Assembly: GCF_000178455.1 (NCBI RefSeq)
Contig: NZ_ADNU01000023.1
Location: 62,001 to 126,000 of the forward strand
Reading direction: 5' to 3'
Origin: Brevibacterium mcbrellneri ATCC 49030
Lineage (GTDB): Bacteria > Actinomycetota > Actinomycetes > Actinomycetales > Brevibacteriaceae
DNA: 64,000 bases
Numbering within the stretch: the first letter of the stretch is position 1; every line of letters begins with the position of its first letter. Positions 52,991 to 62,013 of this stretch are shown piece after piece. The notes below the pieces were generated by a model. It was not told the origin of the DNA. It saw only the letters and a list, made by a program, of their open reading frames with translations, and ran no database searches. Position numbers and translations under genes: made by a program.

Positions 52991-54924
52991 TGTCCTCCTT
53001 CGACTTTAACGATCCGTTCGAAATCCCAGAGCCACGTATCGACGTGCCACCACCTCGGGCGGGGAACGAAACCCAGGAGCCAGCCTGGGAACCACCTGCC
53101 CCGTATGTTCAGCCTCACGGCGCTCAGAACCAGGACGTCGAGCAGGCAGGCGACACCCAAGAGGAACCCCAACAGCTACAGGGGATCCGGTTTGCGCCGT
53201 TTAACTTTGGGCAACAACCAACGCCACTCACCATGAAGGCGAAACCCCAAGAAGACGGTGTTCACCTGGCATGGAAGCCCAGCGAAACCCCGTGCGTGTA
53301 CCGCGTGGTGGCGCAAAACGCCGGCGAACCGCACTCGCCAGACATGGCCGAAGAAGTCGTTGTCACTCAAGGCACCACGGCAATTGATACCGACCGGCCT
53401 CGGCACGCTGTTAGGTACTACCAAGTGTGGCGCTACGAAGCTGAAACCGTTGAGGAAGCCCAGACGGTACAACCGATACTTCACGCCGCCCGCCGGATCA
53501 CACACGGAATACAAAACCCCAACATTCGCTTAGACGAACAGTACGTTGTGGGGAAGTGGGACTCGCTCGAAGGCATTTCAAGCGTTCACGTCTACCGGGT
53601 TCCCGCCAAAGTCAAAACCACAGGTGTCGCCGGCCCTGAATACCGGGTTGCCGGAACCAAACCGAACACGCAAGGATTCACCGACGGGCAGGGAACCCCG
53701 GGCGAAACGTACATCTACCAGTTCGTCTCAGTGTCACACGATGGGTTTGCATCAGACCCCACCGAGTTCACTATGTCGATCCCTATTCGGCTGCAACCGG
53801 TGACTGATCTGGAATTCGTCCTGCACGAACCCGACGAAACCGAGGGACGTCGCAGCCCAGAATTCGACCTCAAATGGAGCACTCCGGTCCACGGTCGCGT
53901 CGAAATCTATCGAACCGAAAAACCTCCCGTTTCCGGCCTCGAACAGGAAACGGACCTCACCGCCACGTACCTCAACGACCGTGGTTTCCTCCCCGATGAC
54001 GCTAGGCTCGCAATGCCTGTGCACAAAGGTGGAGACGGCACATCGTCCATGTTCAGCGTCCCATGGCCAGAACAGTGGACTCGCGCATACTTCACCCCCG
54101 TCGTATTTGACGGCGACAAAGTGCGCGTGGGAAAGACCATCCACGGTCAACGAGTCCGGCCTGTCACGGAAGCGAAGTTCACCGAACGCATTGGGCGCAA
54201 GATCATCAGCTTCGCGTGGCCAACCGGAGCTGACACAGTGCGCGTCTACCGCACGCACATAGACGGTGATGCACAATCTGCTCTCAGCGGATCACCCGTT
54301 GTGCAGATCGACGAATCGAAGTACCGCGACCAAGGCGGGGTATCGCTACCGGGAGAAGACGACCGAGGTGGATCCACCTACTACCTGGTGGCCGGACTTT
54401 TCAGTGGGGGACGGGACATCTTGTCCAAACCCACTCGCTTGGATTCCAACCCCCTGGTCAAGTTGCAGTATGAGTTCGCAATGAACCTCAACCAGGCCGG
54501 TGGCTTGGACGGGCAACTGTATGTCAAAGCGGTCGCAAGTGACCTGCGTGAACAGGTGAGCCTGTGCGTTGTCCATAACCCCACGCGCCTGCCCTTGCAC
54601 CCCGATGACGGGGCCCGGGTCCTGCTTACCCGCATCTCACCAGCGAACGACGAACCACGACGTAGCGTGCGACCCCACGCGCTGTACGCGGCATTCGAGA
54701 ACCCAGACAGTGCAGTGTACGCATTCGCTGTTCCACAACCCAACGGTTTCGTCCGTGCGTTCCTCGACATGCGTACTGAAGATCTCAAACGGTATACCCT
54801 TCTGGACCCAGCGGTTGTCAGGCTTCAGCCAGCAGAATGGCTCAGCTTCTTCTACCAACAGCAAGGCATGCAACAACAACCCATGCCACCCCAGCAACAG
54901 CAATACCAGCAGGGGAACTGGTAA
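52990..54924 (+). CDS. Protein with fibronectin-III-like repeats and Gln/Pro tail
   Basis: 644 aa from ATG 52990 (TAATG overlap). A Pro-rich start (about 1-70) is followed by four or so beta-sandwich-like repeats with the FnIII pattern: VHLAWKPSETPCVYRVVAQ, YYQVWRYEAE, FDLKWSTPVHGRVEIYRTE, IISFAWPTGADTVRVYRTH. A Gln/Pro-rich end follows (MPPQQQQYQQGNW). There is no signal peptide, so it appears cytoplasmic, unlike most FnIII proteins. It is probably a protein-protein scaffold in the complex. It overlaps the GAP1 start by one base. Confidence 0.78.
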   Translation: MSSFDFNDPFEIPEPRIDVPPPRAGNETQEPAWEPPAPYVQPHGAQNQDVEQAGDTQEEPQQLQGIRFAPFNFGQQPTPLTMKAKPQEDGVHLAWKPSETPCVYRVVAQNAGEPHSPDMAEEVVVTQGTTAIDTDRPRHAVRYYQVWRYEAETVEEAQTVQPILHAARRITHGIQNPNIRLDEQYVVGKWDSLEGISSVHVYRVPAKVKTTGVAGPEYRVAGTKPNTQGFTDGQGTPGETYIYQFVSVSHDGFASDPTEFTMSIPIRLQPVTDLEFVLHEPDETEGRRSPEFDLKWSTPVHGRVEIYRTEKPPVSGLEQETDLTATYLNDRGFLPDDARLAMPVHKGGDGTSSMFSVPWPEQWTRAYFTPVVFDGDKVRVGKTIHGQRVRPVTEAKFTERIGRKIISFAWPTGADTVRVYRTHIDGDAQSALSGSPVVQIDESKYRDQGGVSLPGEDDRGGSTYYLVAGLFSGGRDILSKPTRLDSNPLVKLQYEFAMNLNQAGGLDGQLYVKAVASDLREQVSLCVVHNPTRLPLHPDDGARVLLTRISPANDEPRRSVRPHALYAAFENPDSAVYAFAVPQPNGFVRAFLDMRTEDLKRYTLLDPAVVRLQPAEWLSFFYQQQGMQQQPMPPQQQQYQQGNW

Positions 54925-57815
54925 TGAGCCAAGGACAAGTGGGCGGGCCACCCACATTTGGCCACCGACAGGGAAGAGCAGTCCCCGAAAAAACGAGCCC
55001 GGCACCTGCTGCGCGCATCACGATGCCACAGACCGAGAAACCTGTTGCCACCTCGGGCGCGGTACCACCAACACCCGCCCCAACGGTCGCGAAACAGCCA
55101 CCCGCAACCCGTTGGGCGCAGTTGACCTACGCCTCGTTTGACCGGGCTGACGGCTCTCCAGGTGGGTGGCAAGAAAAAGACATCGTGGGCGACCCCACAG
55201 ACGAAGAACGCCGAACCCTGCGACGATACGTCATGTCGCAGTTTTCGTACCACGGCACACTTCCCAAGTTCGCAACCCCGGAACAAGTCTCAGCCCTACC
55301 GGTCCGGTTCGCCTACCATGCACCGGACAACGAGCGACCAGGTATTTACGCCTACGCCGTTAACGCGGGAGTCGACTCAACTGGACGCCCCGGCAACGTG
55401 TACAGCCACATCTTGATGGACCGCAACCCAGACACCATGCGACCCATCGATCTGTGGCGCTCGCCCAGCTTTGCCCGGCCCGCGAACGTCGACGACATTC
55501 TGCACACTCAGATCGCAGAAACGCCTCAAAACATGCAGGCGGGAAACCTGCGAATGATCACGCAGGTCCTCCAGACACAGGGGTACACTGAACCGATTCT
55601 CGCCGCCGCCGACGCCCTCATGAACACGCAACACAAAGGGACTGTGGTGCTCGTCAGCGACAGGCAAGACTGGAGCGCGATCGTCATCATGGCGGTTCAG
55701 TACCTCATGAGCCCCTCTCTTGCGCGAACCGTGAACTGGTCGGTGTACGAACGTGCACGCGATATACGTAGCGACATGCAGATCGTGGCAGTGCCCGAAT
55801 GTGACCGTGAAGACGTCCAACGCATGGACCATACGTACGTGATCTGCGATGGCGACATTCTGCGCATCGAAGGTGACCAACACGTGCTCGGTCAAAGTCG
55901 CGCGATCCCGGTTACGGCGTTCTCAACACTCATCCGCGCGTGCCTTGCTCAGCCGCATGAACTCGTATCCAGGCTTGAAGCCCTGACTCGTATGGATCAG
56001 TGGGCTCGTGTTGAAGTGCACGAAAACGTGCAACCGGTATGGGCCCTAGCAGCGCTTTTGGCCATGGAACCAGGGTCGTTGGACCAGGGCACAGCGGATC
56101 TGGCGCTCGACGTTGCAACTCAGAGTTTCCCCGCCTCGGCACGCACAATCGACAAACTGTTTTCCCGTGTCAGCCAAGGCGTAGTTGAGCGTGTCAACGG
56201 GAGTTCAGATCCGTGGTCGGTTGTGAGCGAGTACCCGCATGACGCCCACAGTGCTGAACGTTTCGTCGCACAACGGGCCGCCCTCATCGCCACCTTGGAA
56301 GGGCGGGCGCAAGTTCCGCACCCATCGCAGGTTGTGAGTGCCACTGAGTTGGCGAAGGACGCCGAGGTCGTCGAACGTGCTGTCAAACGTGTCGACCAAG
56401 AGCGGGAACATGTGACCGAGTCCTCTTTTGCGGTTGCTGAAATGCTGTGTGTAGCCGGTACCGCAGACGTTGGTTCGAACCCGCAACTCACTGCGCGACT
56501 CTTCGACCTCATCGCTCAACTGCCGCAGATAGCCCCAGAGTATGGCAACCCGATAGAACTCGACGCGCGTGCCATCGACGTGTTTACGCACGCTCTTCTC
56601 GAAGCCGAAAACGCACACATTCCAGAAAGCCCGGAAACCACCTCGGCGGTTCCTCCCCGGCCAGCCGCGCCGCCACCTCGGCCCACGGCACCACCCCCAG
56701 CCGCACCCGCGCGCCCTTCCGCTCCACCACCCGTTCCACCTGCGAAGTCACCGGAGCCTGCAAGCCCGTGGGCGCCTAAATCCGACAGCCCGTGGGCGCC
56801 GCCAGGTGAACGAAGCGGAAGCCAGCCGGCGCACACAACCGCGAACAGCGACACCCAGCAGGCACGACCAGTTGCGGAAACACTGGCGGTATCCGCGCCA
56901 CTGGCTCGCGCACTCGTGAGCAACGGCCTACCGCTGCCAGTAAAGGAACGCGTGGACACCAACGCGTTCACCCCGCTGACCGCGCAACTGACTGCGCTGA
57001 TTCTCAACAACCAACCGCAACTGGCCGTGCCACTGACCCGGTACTTGCAGACTCTGTCACCGGACAAGCAACCCACGCGAGTGCTTAAACACATTGTCAC
57101 GTTGCCCATCGAAGTGGCGGTCGAATGTTTCCATTCCGCACCCCAACTGTTTGACACAGATCTGATTCTGACGCTGATCAACGCGCATGCATGGTCACCA
57201 GAATTGAAAAACCTGTGTGAATACCTCGTTGCAGGCGGGTCAGCGAGCCGACGCGTATGGTATCCATGCATGTTGCTCGATGCATATGATCAGCCACGAG
57301 ACATCGACTCCGCCACGCTGATGGCAGTGACGTACGACCTGGGTGATTGGAAGCGACACCACCAGCAGGCGATGAGTTCATATCTGTACACCTATCAGTT
57401 GGCTTCGACACTGTTCCCTGGTTCGTACAGGCTTGAGAAGAATGCGCCGGTGCAGTCGGTGAACGTGGACGACATCGACCCCGCGAGCGTGGACCCCGAC
57501 CGTGTGCGGCGTCTGCTGTATCTTGCGCACCCGGACATTCAACCGGAAAAGCTAGTGGTCTTAGCTGTCACTGACAGAAAGGTGCAAGAGGCCATGCCGT
57601 CAGCGACCCTACGCGTCGTGGATATGATGCAAGGCAACCGACGCATCATCAATGCGGTATGCGAACAGTTCGCAGATGACATTTGTGCAGAAGACGTGGT
57701 GGACTGCGCAAAGGACTTCATTACGGCCAGAGGCGGAACACTCCGCAAGATTGGTATGGGAATTGACGTGAAGAACACCCTGAAGTCATTACAACGGCAG
57801 GAGGCCCAGCAATGA
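54924..57815 (+). CDS. GTPase-associated protein 1 (GAP1)-like protein
   Basis: The real start is ATG 54924 (TAATG); an in-frame ATG 29 codons upstream is rejected. The 963-aa protein has a Pro-rich start. Its N-domain opens with WAQLTYASFDRADGSPGGWQ and contains YAVNAGVDSTGRPGNVYSHI near residue 140, the pattern of GAP1 proteins found beside GTPases in actinobacterial conflict operons. A middle domain runs to about 560, a Pro/Ala-rich linker spans about 575-640, and a helical C-domain follows. In such systems GAP1 is proposed to regulate or be regulated by the partner GTPase, which here lies two genes downstream. The stop overlaps the next start (ATGA). Confidence 0.8.
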   Translation: MSQGQVGGPPTFGHRQGRAVPEKTSPAPAARITMPQTEKPVATSGAVPPTPAPTVAKQPPATRWAQLTYASFDRADGSPGGWQEKDIVGDPTDEERRTLRRYVMSQFSYHGTLPKFATPEQVSALPVRFAYHAPDNERPGIYAYAVNAGVDSTGRPGNVYSHILMDRNPDTMRPIDLWRSPSFARPANVDDILHTQIAETPQNMQAGNLRMITQVLQTQGYTEPILAAADALMNTQHKGTVVLVSDRQDWSAIVIMAVQYLMSPSLARTVNWSVYERARDIRSDMQIVAVPECDREDVQRMDHTYVICDGDILRIEGDQHVLGQSRAIPVTAFSTLIRACLAQPHELVSRLEALTRMDQWARVEVHENVQPVWALAALLAMEPGSLDQGTADLALDVATQSFPASARTIDKLFSRVSQGVVERVNGSSDPWSVVSEYPHDAHSAERFVAQRAALIATLEGRAQVPHPSQVVSATELAKDAEVVERAVKRVDQEREHVTESSFAVAEMLCVAGTADVGSNPQLTARLFDLIAQLPQIAPEYGNPIELDARAIDVFTHALLEAENAHIPESPETTSAVPPRPAAPPPRPTAPPPAAPARPSAPPPVPPAKSPEPASPWAPKSDSPWAPPGERSGSQPAHTTANSDTQQARPVAETLAVSAPLARALVSNGLPLPVKERVDTNAFTPLTAQLTALILNNQPQLAVPLTRYLQTLSPDKQPTRVLKHIVTLPIEVAVECFHSAPQLFDTDLILTLINAHAWSPELKNLCEYLVAGGSASRRVWYPCMLLDAYDQPRDIDSATLMAVTYDLGDWKRHHQQAMSSYLYTYQLASTLFPGSYRLEKNAPVQSVNVDDIDPASVDPDRVRRLLYLAHPDIQPEKLVVLAVTDRKVQEAMPSATLRVVDMMQGNRRIINAVCEQFADDICAEDVVDCAKDFITARGGTLRKIGMGIDVKNTLKSLQRQEAQQ

Positions 57816-58798
57816 CTGTATTTATGCTGAACCGGGGCGCGTCCGTAAGCGTGAACCGGTCCCGCTTGACCCTGTCGGTCACACTGCCCAGTCAGTCCGA
57901 CACGATCAACGTGGTCGACGACTCAGGTGCGGCGATCGACTTCGTTGCACCAGCGCCAGGTTTCGTGATCATTCCGGAACCTCCAGACAGTTTCACTGTG
58001 TCTGTTCAGTCTGGGGCGCAAGAGTTTCCGCGCGGTTCGTCGATCTTCGCGAACGTCAAGGTCGATGCAACCGACTACACCGACGAAGACGAAGTACGGC
58101 TCTCTGAAGGGATTGACCCGTCAGGTTTGCGGAGCGTGAACATCTTGCAGTTCAACGCTGACGGTGGATCGTTGCGAGTGGAACTGCCCGCGGTGTCCAC
58201 GGTCGCGCAGGATTTGTCGTCTTCGGCCGAGGCCGTTCGAGTCGAAGCGCGCCGTCAACTTGGCAATGTGGATGGGACTTCGCGTCCCGTGGTGATTGCG
58301 TTAGATGCTTCGGCATCAGCACACACCCTGGATGCGAAGAATGTGCAAGAGACCCTTGAACACATCATTGGATATGCCTCTCAGGTGACTTCAGAAAACA
58401 ACATTTCGGGAGCCTTGGTATCTGACAGGTACGTTCCAGTGGCTAGCGGAGAACTGGCGGAACTTCCTCAGCGAATGGTGAAAGAGCTAGAGAGTGCACC
58501 GTTGCGTTCGTCTTCTGTGATTACCAGCGAAGCACTCATCGCGACTTTGCCCCAAGATGCGCTGGTGATCTATGTCAGTGATTCGCTTCCGATCGACTTT
58601 GCACGCTTAGGAACCTGCGGGGTTGAGGTGAAGCTGGTAGTCCTGATGTCCCGTGAAGCGTGGGATGTTGAGACACGCGGAGTCGAGATCCCTGTCCCAG
58701 CTACTCACGTTGACACGCACGCTTTAGCGAACATGCCTGAAGCTAGCCGATCGGCTGCACTGTCTCAGTTTGTCCAAGCACTTTCCCAGAGGAGTTAA
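57812..58798 (+). CDS. vWA-like protein of the tubulin/GAP1 operon
   Basis: 328 aa, ATGA-coupled to GAP1. A beta-rich N-terminal half is followed by a vWA-like fold that begins PVVIALDASASAH near residue 160 (DxSxS, a MIDAS-type start) and includes DALVIYVSDSLPID. There is no signal peptide or membrane helix, so it is a cytoplasmic vWA protein, in contrast to the secreted vWA of the second gene. It may bind a metal-dependent ligand such as an acidic tail of a partner. Two bases separate its stop from the GTPase start. Confidence 0.72.
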   Translation: MTVFMLNRGASVSVNRSRLTLSVTLPSQSDTINVVDDSGAAIDFVAPAPGFVIIPEPPDSFTVSVQSGAQEFPRGSSIFANVKVDATDYTDEDEVRLSEGIDPSGLRSVNILQFNADGGSLRVELPAVSTVAQDLSSSAEAVRVEARRQLGNVDGTSRPVVIALDASASAHTLDAKNVQETLEHIIGYASQVTSENNISGALVSDRYVPVASGELAELPQRMVKELESAPLRSSSVITSEALIATLPQDALVIYVSDSLPIDFARLGTCGVEVKLVVLMSREAWDVETRGVEIPVPATHVDTHALANMPEASRSAALSQFVQALSQRS

Positions 58799-58799
58799 T

Positions 58800-59981
58800 G
58801 TGGCGAAGTGTGCAGTTTGTCTGTATGACGTTCCCTACGATACGTACACGTGGGCGCTAGAAAACACGGGTAGCGCGCCAGTTGTCGACAATAACGCGTC
58901 ATTTTACTTAGGCCGTGAAGTCCGGATTGAAGCCACATTGGACCTCGATGCGGACGTCATGGACAACATGTATGTTCAACCCAACGCGGAAGCCGCGCTG
59001 AATGAAATCGTTGCAGGCGGAGGGCTGCCTCAATCTGTACGCCTGGGCGATGAGCTCTGCCCGATTTGTCACAATCCATTAGCGCCTGGTTGGCGTTTTG
59101 CTAACGTCACGGTCGTTGCAATGTGCGGGGCACGTGCATCGGGAAAAAGCCTGTACATTGCGACTGCTGTCAAGGAGCTGAAACGAGAGCTTCTTAGCAA
59201 GGGAACCAGTTTGCAGATGTACACAGACATTACGGATGAGAACTATCAGACGTATTATGAGCGTCCTCTCTTTGAGCAGATGGGATTGATGGGAGCCACC
59301 GTGCGCGCTGACACGGGACAGGCATATCAACTCGACCCACTGATCTTTAGCGTGGGTGGCAACCACCAGAACGGTCGACAACTGTTGGTGTTACGCGATG
59401 TGGCTGGCGAAGAGCTAGAGAACCCGCCAGAAAATGACGGCCACTTGGACTTCATGAAGCGCGCTGATGTCATCTTGTTTATGTTTGATCCACTGTCAGT
59501 TGACGCGATTGCACGGCGACTGAACGACCTCGTTCCAACGCAAGCACGTTCCTCGGGTAGCCCAGTTCAAGTGCTTGACAATTTGCAACGTCGAATCGGG
59601 ACAACGGAGCCCGTGCCACGTGTAGGGGTTGCACTGTCCAAGTTTGACGTCATGCAGACGCTGGCTGACATCGACGACCAGGACTGGAGCCGTGTCATGG
59701 CTAACCGCGGGTCCGCGATGATGCGCGAACGTCTGGACTCAGATGACCCAGAAGCCGATCAAATGTTGCTTCACCAAGAAGTGAAGAGCTTGCTGTTGCG
59801 AATGGGGGCAGACGAAATCGTCAATAAGATTGAAAACCCGCACACAGGTCAGCAGATCCCACACAGGTTCTTTGCGATTTCCGCGCTGGGATATGCCCCG
59901 GTAGGGGAACAAGTTTCAAGTTTGGGAATTGCGCCGTTTAGAGTACTCGACCCACTCCAGTGGGCTATGGAAGCAAGGTAA
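58800..59981 (+). CDS. Zinc-ribbon GTPase of the tubulin/GAP1 operon (TRAFAC/double-GTPase-like)
   Basis: GTG 58800 follows GAGGAG; an upstream ATG lies inside the previous gene and lacks an RBS. The 393-aa protein begins with CAVC (residues 4-7), which together with CPICHNP (near 88) forms a split zinc ribbon. The G domain has P-loop GARASGKSL (near 110), G3 DVAGEE (near 200) and G4 SKFD (near 279). No membrane segment is seen. GTPases of this kind occur next to GAP1 in computationally defined conflict systems. Nucleotide switching here probably gates the complex built by the other members. Confidence 0.82.
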   Translation: MAKCAVCLYDVPYDTYTWALENTGSAPVVDNNASFYLGREVRIEATLDLDADVMDNMYVQPNAEAALNEIVAGGGLPQSVRLGDELCPICHNPLAPGWRFANVTVVAMCGARASGKSLYIATAVKELKRELLSKGTSLQMYTDITDENYQTYYERPLFEQMGLMGATVRADTGQAYQLDPLIFSVGGNHQNGRQLLVLRDVAGEELENPPENDGHLDFMKRADVILFMFDPLSVDAIARRLNDLVPTQARSSGSPVQVLDNLQRRIGTTEPVPRVGVALSKFDVMQTLADIDDQDWSRVMANRGSAMMRERLDSDDPEADQMLLHQEVKSLLLRMGADEIVNKIENPHTGQQIPHRFFAISALGYAPVGEQVSSLGIAPFRVLDPLQWAMEAR

Positions 59982-59985
59982 GAAC

Positions 59986-60870
59986 ATGATTTTAGGTACT
60001 CCGTTAGTGTTCGCGTTGTTGATGGCTCACCTTGTTGTAAGCCCTGTTGTGGGTATCCAGCTTGCGCGGATCATTGGTTTTTCATGGTGGATCGGTCTCT
60101 TAGTGGCGGTCTTTGGCGGTGGTCTGGGAACTCTGGTAATGGGGGTCTGGGCACTCGTTGTGTCATTTGGACGCTTGGGCGAAGAACTTCAGGTTCAACC
60201 TCCGCGTCAAGCATTCGAAGGGCGAAGCGATCTGGCATTTAACACGCTTGGAAAACTCCTTGCAGCTATTGGGCCAATTGTTTTTATCATCCCCATTGTT
60301 CTTACGCACTGGCTTCCATGGAGCGCTGGGGGAGTGTTGCCTGCAGGGGATCAGCGCTTTCTTATCGGGATTGGTTCTCTGCTCCTTGCATTCGCACTGA
60401 TTTGCGCGCTATGTGCAGCACCACGATGGGCAAACCTTTTCACCTTGAGCGTGTGTTCGCTTGCGTTTAATCAAACGTTCTTTTCGTTCAAAGAGACAGA
60501 CGCCTCCAATTTAGAAGCAGGATTTTGGATCCTGTTTATTGCGACAGTCATTATCTGGTTGGGCTGCTTGATCTTCGCGATCATGATGAAAGGTCCACAG
60601 AAACGTCAAGAACAGCCACCCGTCGTTCAGCACCATCAGCAACAAAATGCTCCAGCAATGGCTGGAGCACCAGGCGGACCAGGGAACATGGGTCCTGGGA
60701 CCGCGGGACCAGGGTACGGGCCAGGCCCTGTTATGCCGGGACCAGGCCAAGTTGGACCTGGTTCGGCCGGACCAGGATATGGGGGCCAGGGAACCGGTGG
60801 CCCCGGTTACGGATCCGGACCTGGCTATGGTTCTGGACCTGGATACGGATCAGGGCAACAGCAGTACTAA
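59986..60870 (+). CDS. Multi-pass membrane protein with Gly/Pro-rich tail
   Basis: 294 aa from ATG 59986, 4 nt after the GTPase stop, with AAGGTAAG as RBS; a longer ORF overlapping the GTPase is rejected. About five to six hydrophobic segments lie in residues 1-205. A polar Gln/His stretch follows, then a GPG/GYG tail (GPGYGPGPVMPGPGQVGPG and on). It is the last gene of the operon, closed by a strong terminator. It may form the membrane effector or anchor; that is inference from position and topology. Confidence 0.8.
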   Translation: MILGTPLVFALLMAHLVVSPVVGIQLARIIGFSWWIGLLVAVFGGGLGTLVMGVWALVVSFGRLGEELQVQPPRQAFEGRSDLAFNTLGKLLAAIGPIVFIIPIVLTHWLPWSAGGVLPAGDQRFLIGIGSLLLAFALICALCAAPRWANLFTLSVCSLAFNQTFFSFKETDASNLEAGFWILFIATVIIWLGCLIFAIMMKGPQKRQEQPPVVQHHQQQNAPAMAGAPGGPGNMGPGTAGPGYGPGPVMPGPGQVGPGSAGPGYGGQGTGGPGYGSGPGYGSGPGYGSGQQQY

Positions 60871-60913
60871 ACGCAAGCGGGGCGCACTCAGAGTTGGTGC
60901 GCCCCGCTTGCGT
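60871..60913. terminator. Bidirectional terminator after the tubulin/GAP1 operon
   Basis: A perfect 17-bp stem (60871-60887 with 60897-60913) around AGAGTTG-like loop sequence, placed directly after the last operon stop and 17 nt before the end of the convergent agmatinase-family gene. Confidence 0.9.
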
Positions 60914-60930
60914 AGTACCTGTTCATTGAC

Positions 60931-61944
60931 CTAGTTCTGTGCGAACCGTTCAGCGATAGGACCTGTGGGGGACGTGTGACCGGCTTTCTGCGCAGCCCAC
61001 AGAGAAAGAATTTCGTAACCGACCTGGGCAGCCGCCAAACCGGTGAGCTCAGCGTGGTCATATGCGGGGGAGACCTCCACAATCTCTGCACCCACAACAT
61101 TGAGTCCTTGAAGCCCACGAATTGAGTTGAGCAGTTCGCGACTTGTCATTCCACCGGCTTCCGGGGTGCCAGTTCCAGGGGCAGCGGAAGGATCTAAAAC
61201 GTCGATATCGACCGAAAGATATACGGGAGCGTCACCCAAACGCGCACGAATCGCATCGACGATTTCAGGCAGTGGGCGGAACTGGTAGTCATCGCAACGC
61301 AGAACCTGGAATCCAAGAACCTTGTCGTCTTCTAAATCCTTCTTGCCATACAACGGGCCACGAATACCTACGTGCATGCACCGTTGAAGATCTAAAAGAC
61401 CTTCTTCTGACGCCCTGCGGAATGGGGTGCCGTGAGTGTACGGGGCGCCCATGTAGGTGTCCCAAGTATCTAGGTGCGCATCAAAGTGGAGAACTGCAAT
61501 AGGACCGTGATCTTTTGCCACGGACCTGATGTTCGGAAGAGCGAGAGTGTGGTCCCCGCCTAAAGTGAGAAGCTTGGACCCGTCTGAGCGCAGTTCATTT
61601 GCAAGAGTCTCCACCTCAGAGACTGCCTTGTCAATGTCAAAAGGATTGACCCCTACGTCACCACAGTCCGCAATCTGCAAGATTGAGAACGGGTGAATGT
61701 CTGTAGCTTGGTTGTACGGGCGAAGCAGTTTAGAAGCTTGGCGGATGTGTTGTGGACCAAAACGCGTACCTGAACGATACGAAACTCCAGCGTCAAACGG
61801 AATGCCAACGACTTTGACATCGATCGGTGCGCCAGGCCGCTCTTTTTCAACCTCATCAATACGGGGAAGAAGCCCAAACGTGGGCGGTCCGGCAAAACGT
61901 GGAGTGAGACTGTAATCAGCAGGTCCCAATGGCGTTTCACTCAT
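60931..61944 (-). CDS. speB: Agmatinase / arginase-family ureohydrolase
   Basis: ATG 61944 follows GAAGGACACTC; 337 aa. A start 14 codons upstream has no RBS. The two-manganese site is complete: [19 protein letters not shown] and [22 protein letters not shown]. The long N-terminus ([18 protein letters not shown]) and overall pattern fit the agmatinase branch (agmatine to putrescine plus urea). Guanidinobutyrase or a related activity cannot be excluded. It is on its own transcript or follows the Bat-like genes 69 nt upstream. Confidence 0.88.
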   Translation of the reverse strand: MSETPLGPADYSLTPRFAGPPTFGLLPRIDEVEKERPGAPIDVKVVGIPFDAGVSYRSGTRFGPQHIRQASKLLRPYNQATDIHPFSILQIADCGDVGVNPFDIDKAVSEVETLANELRSDGSKLLTLGGDHTLALPNIRSVAKDHGPIAVLHFDAHLDTWDTYMGAPYTHGTPFRRASEEGLLDLQRCMHVGIRGPLYGKKDLEDDKVLGFQVLRCDDYQFRPLPEIVDAIRARLGDAPVYLSVDIDVLDPSAAPGTGTPEAGGMTSRELLNSIRGLQGLNVVGAEIVEVSPAYDHAELTGLAAAQVGYEILSLWAAQKAGHTSPTGPIAERFAQN

Positions 61945-62013
61945 GAGTGTCCTTCTTTCACAGGGTACGTGTGACCTTTCGCACAAGGCGTGTCACCTCA
62001 TTCTGCCATGTAT

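Noticed and set aside
60660-60860. Repeats at the end of the last operon gene as a CRISPR or tandem-repeat locus
   Set aside because: They are GGA/CCA-type codon repeats encoding a Gly/Pro/Tyr tail in frame, with no regular spacers.
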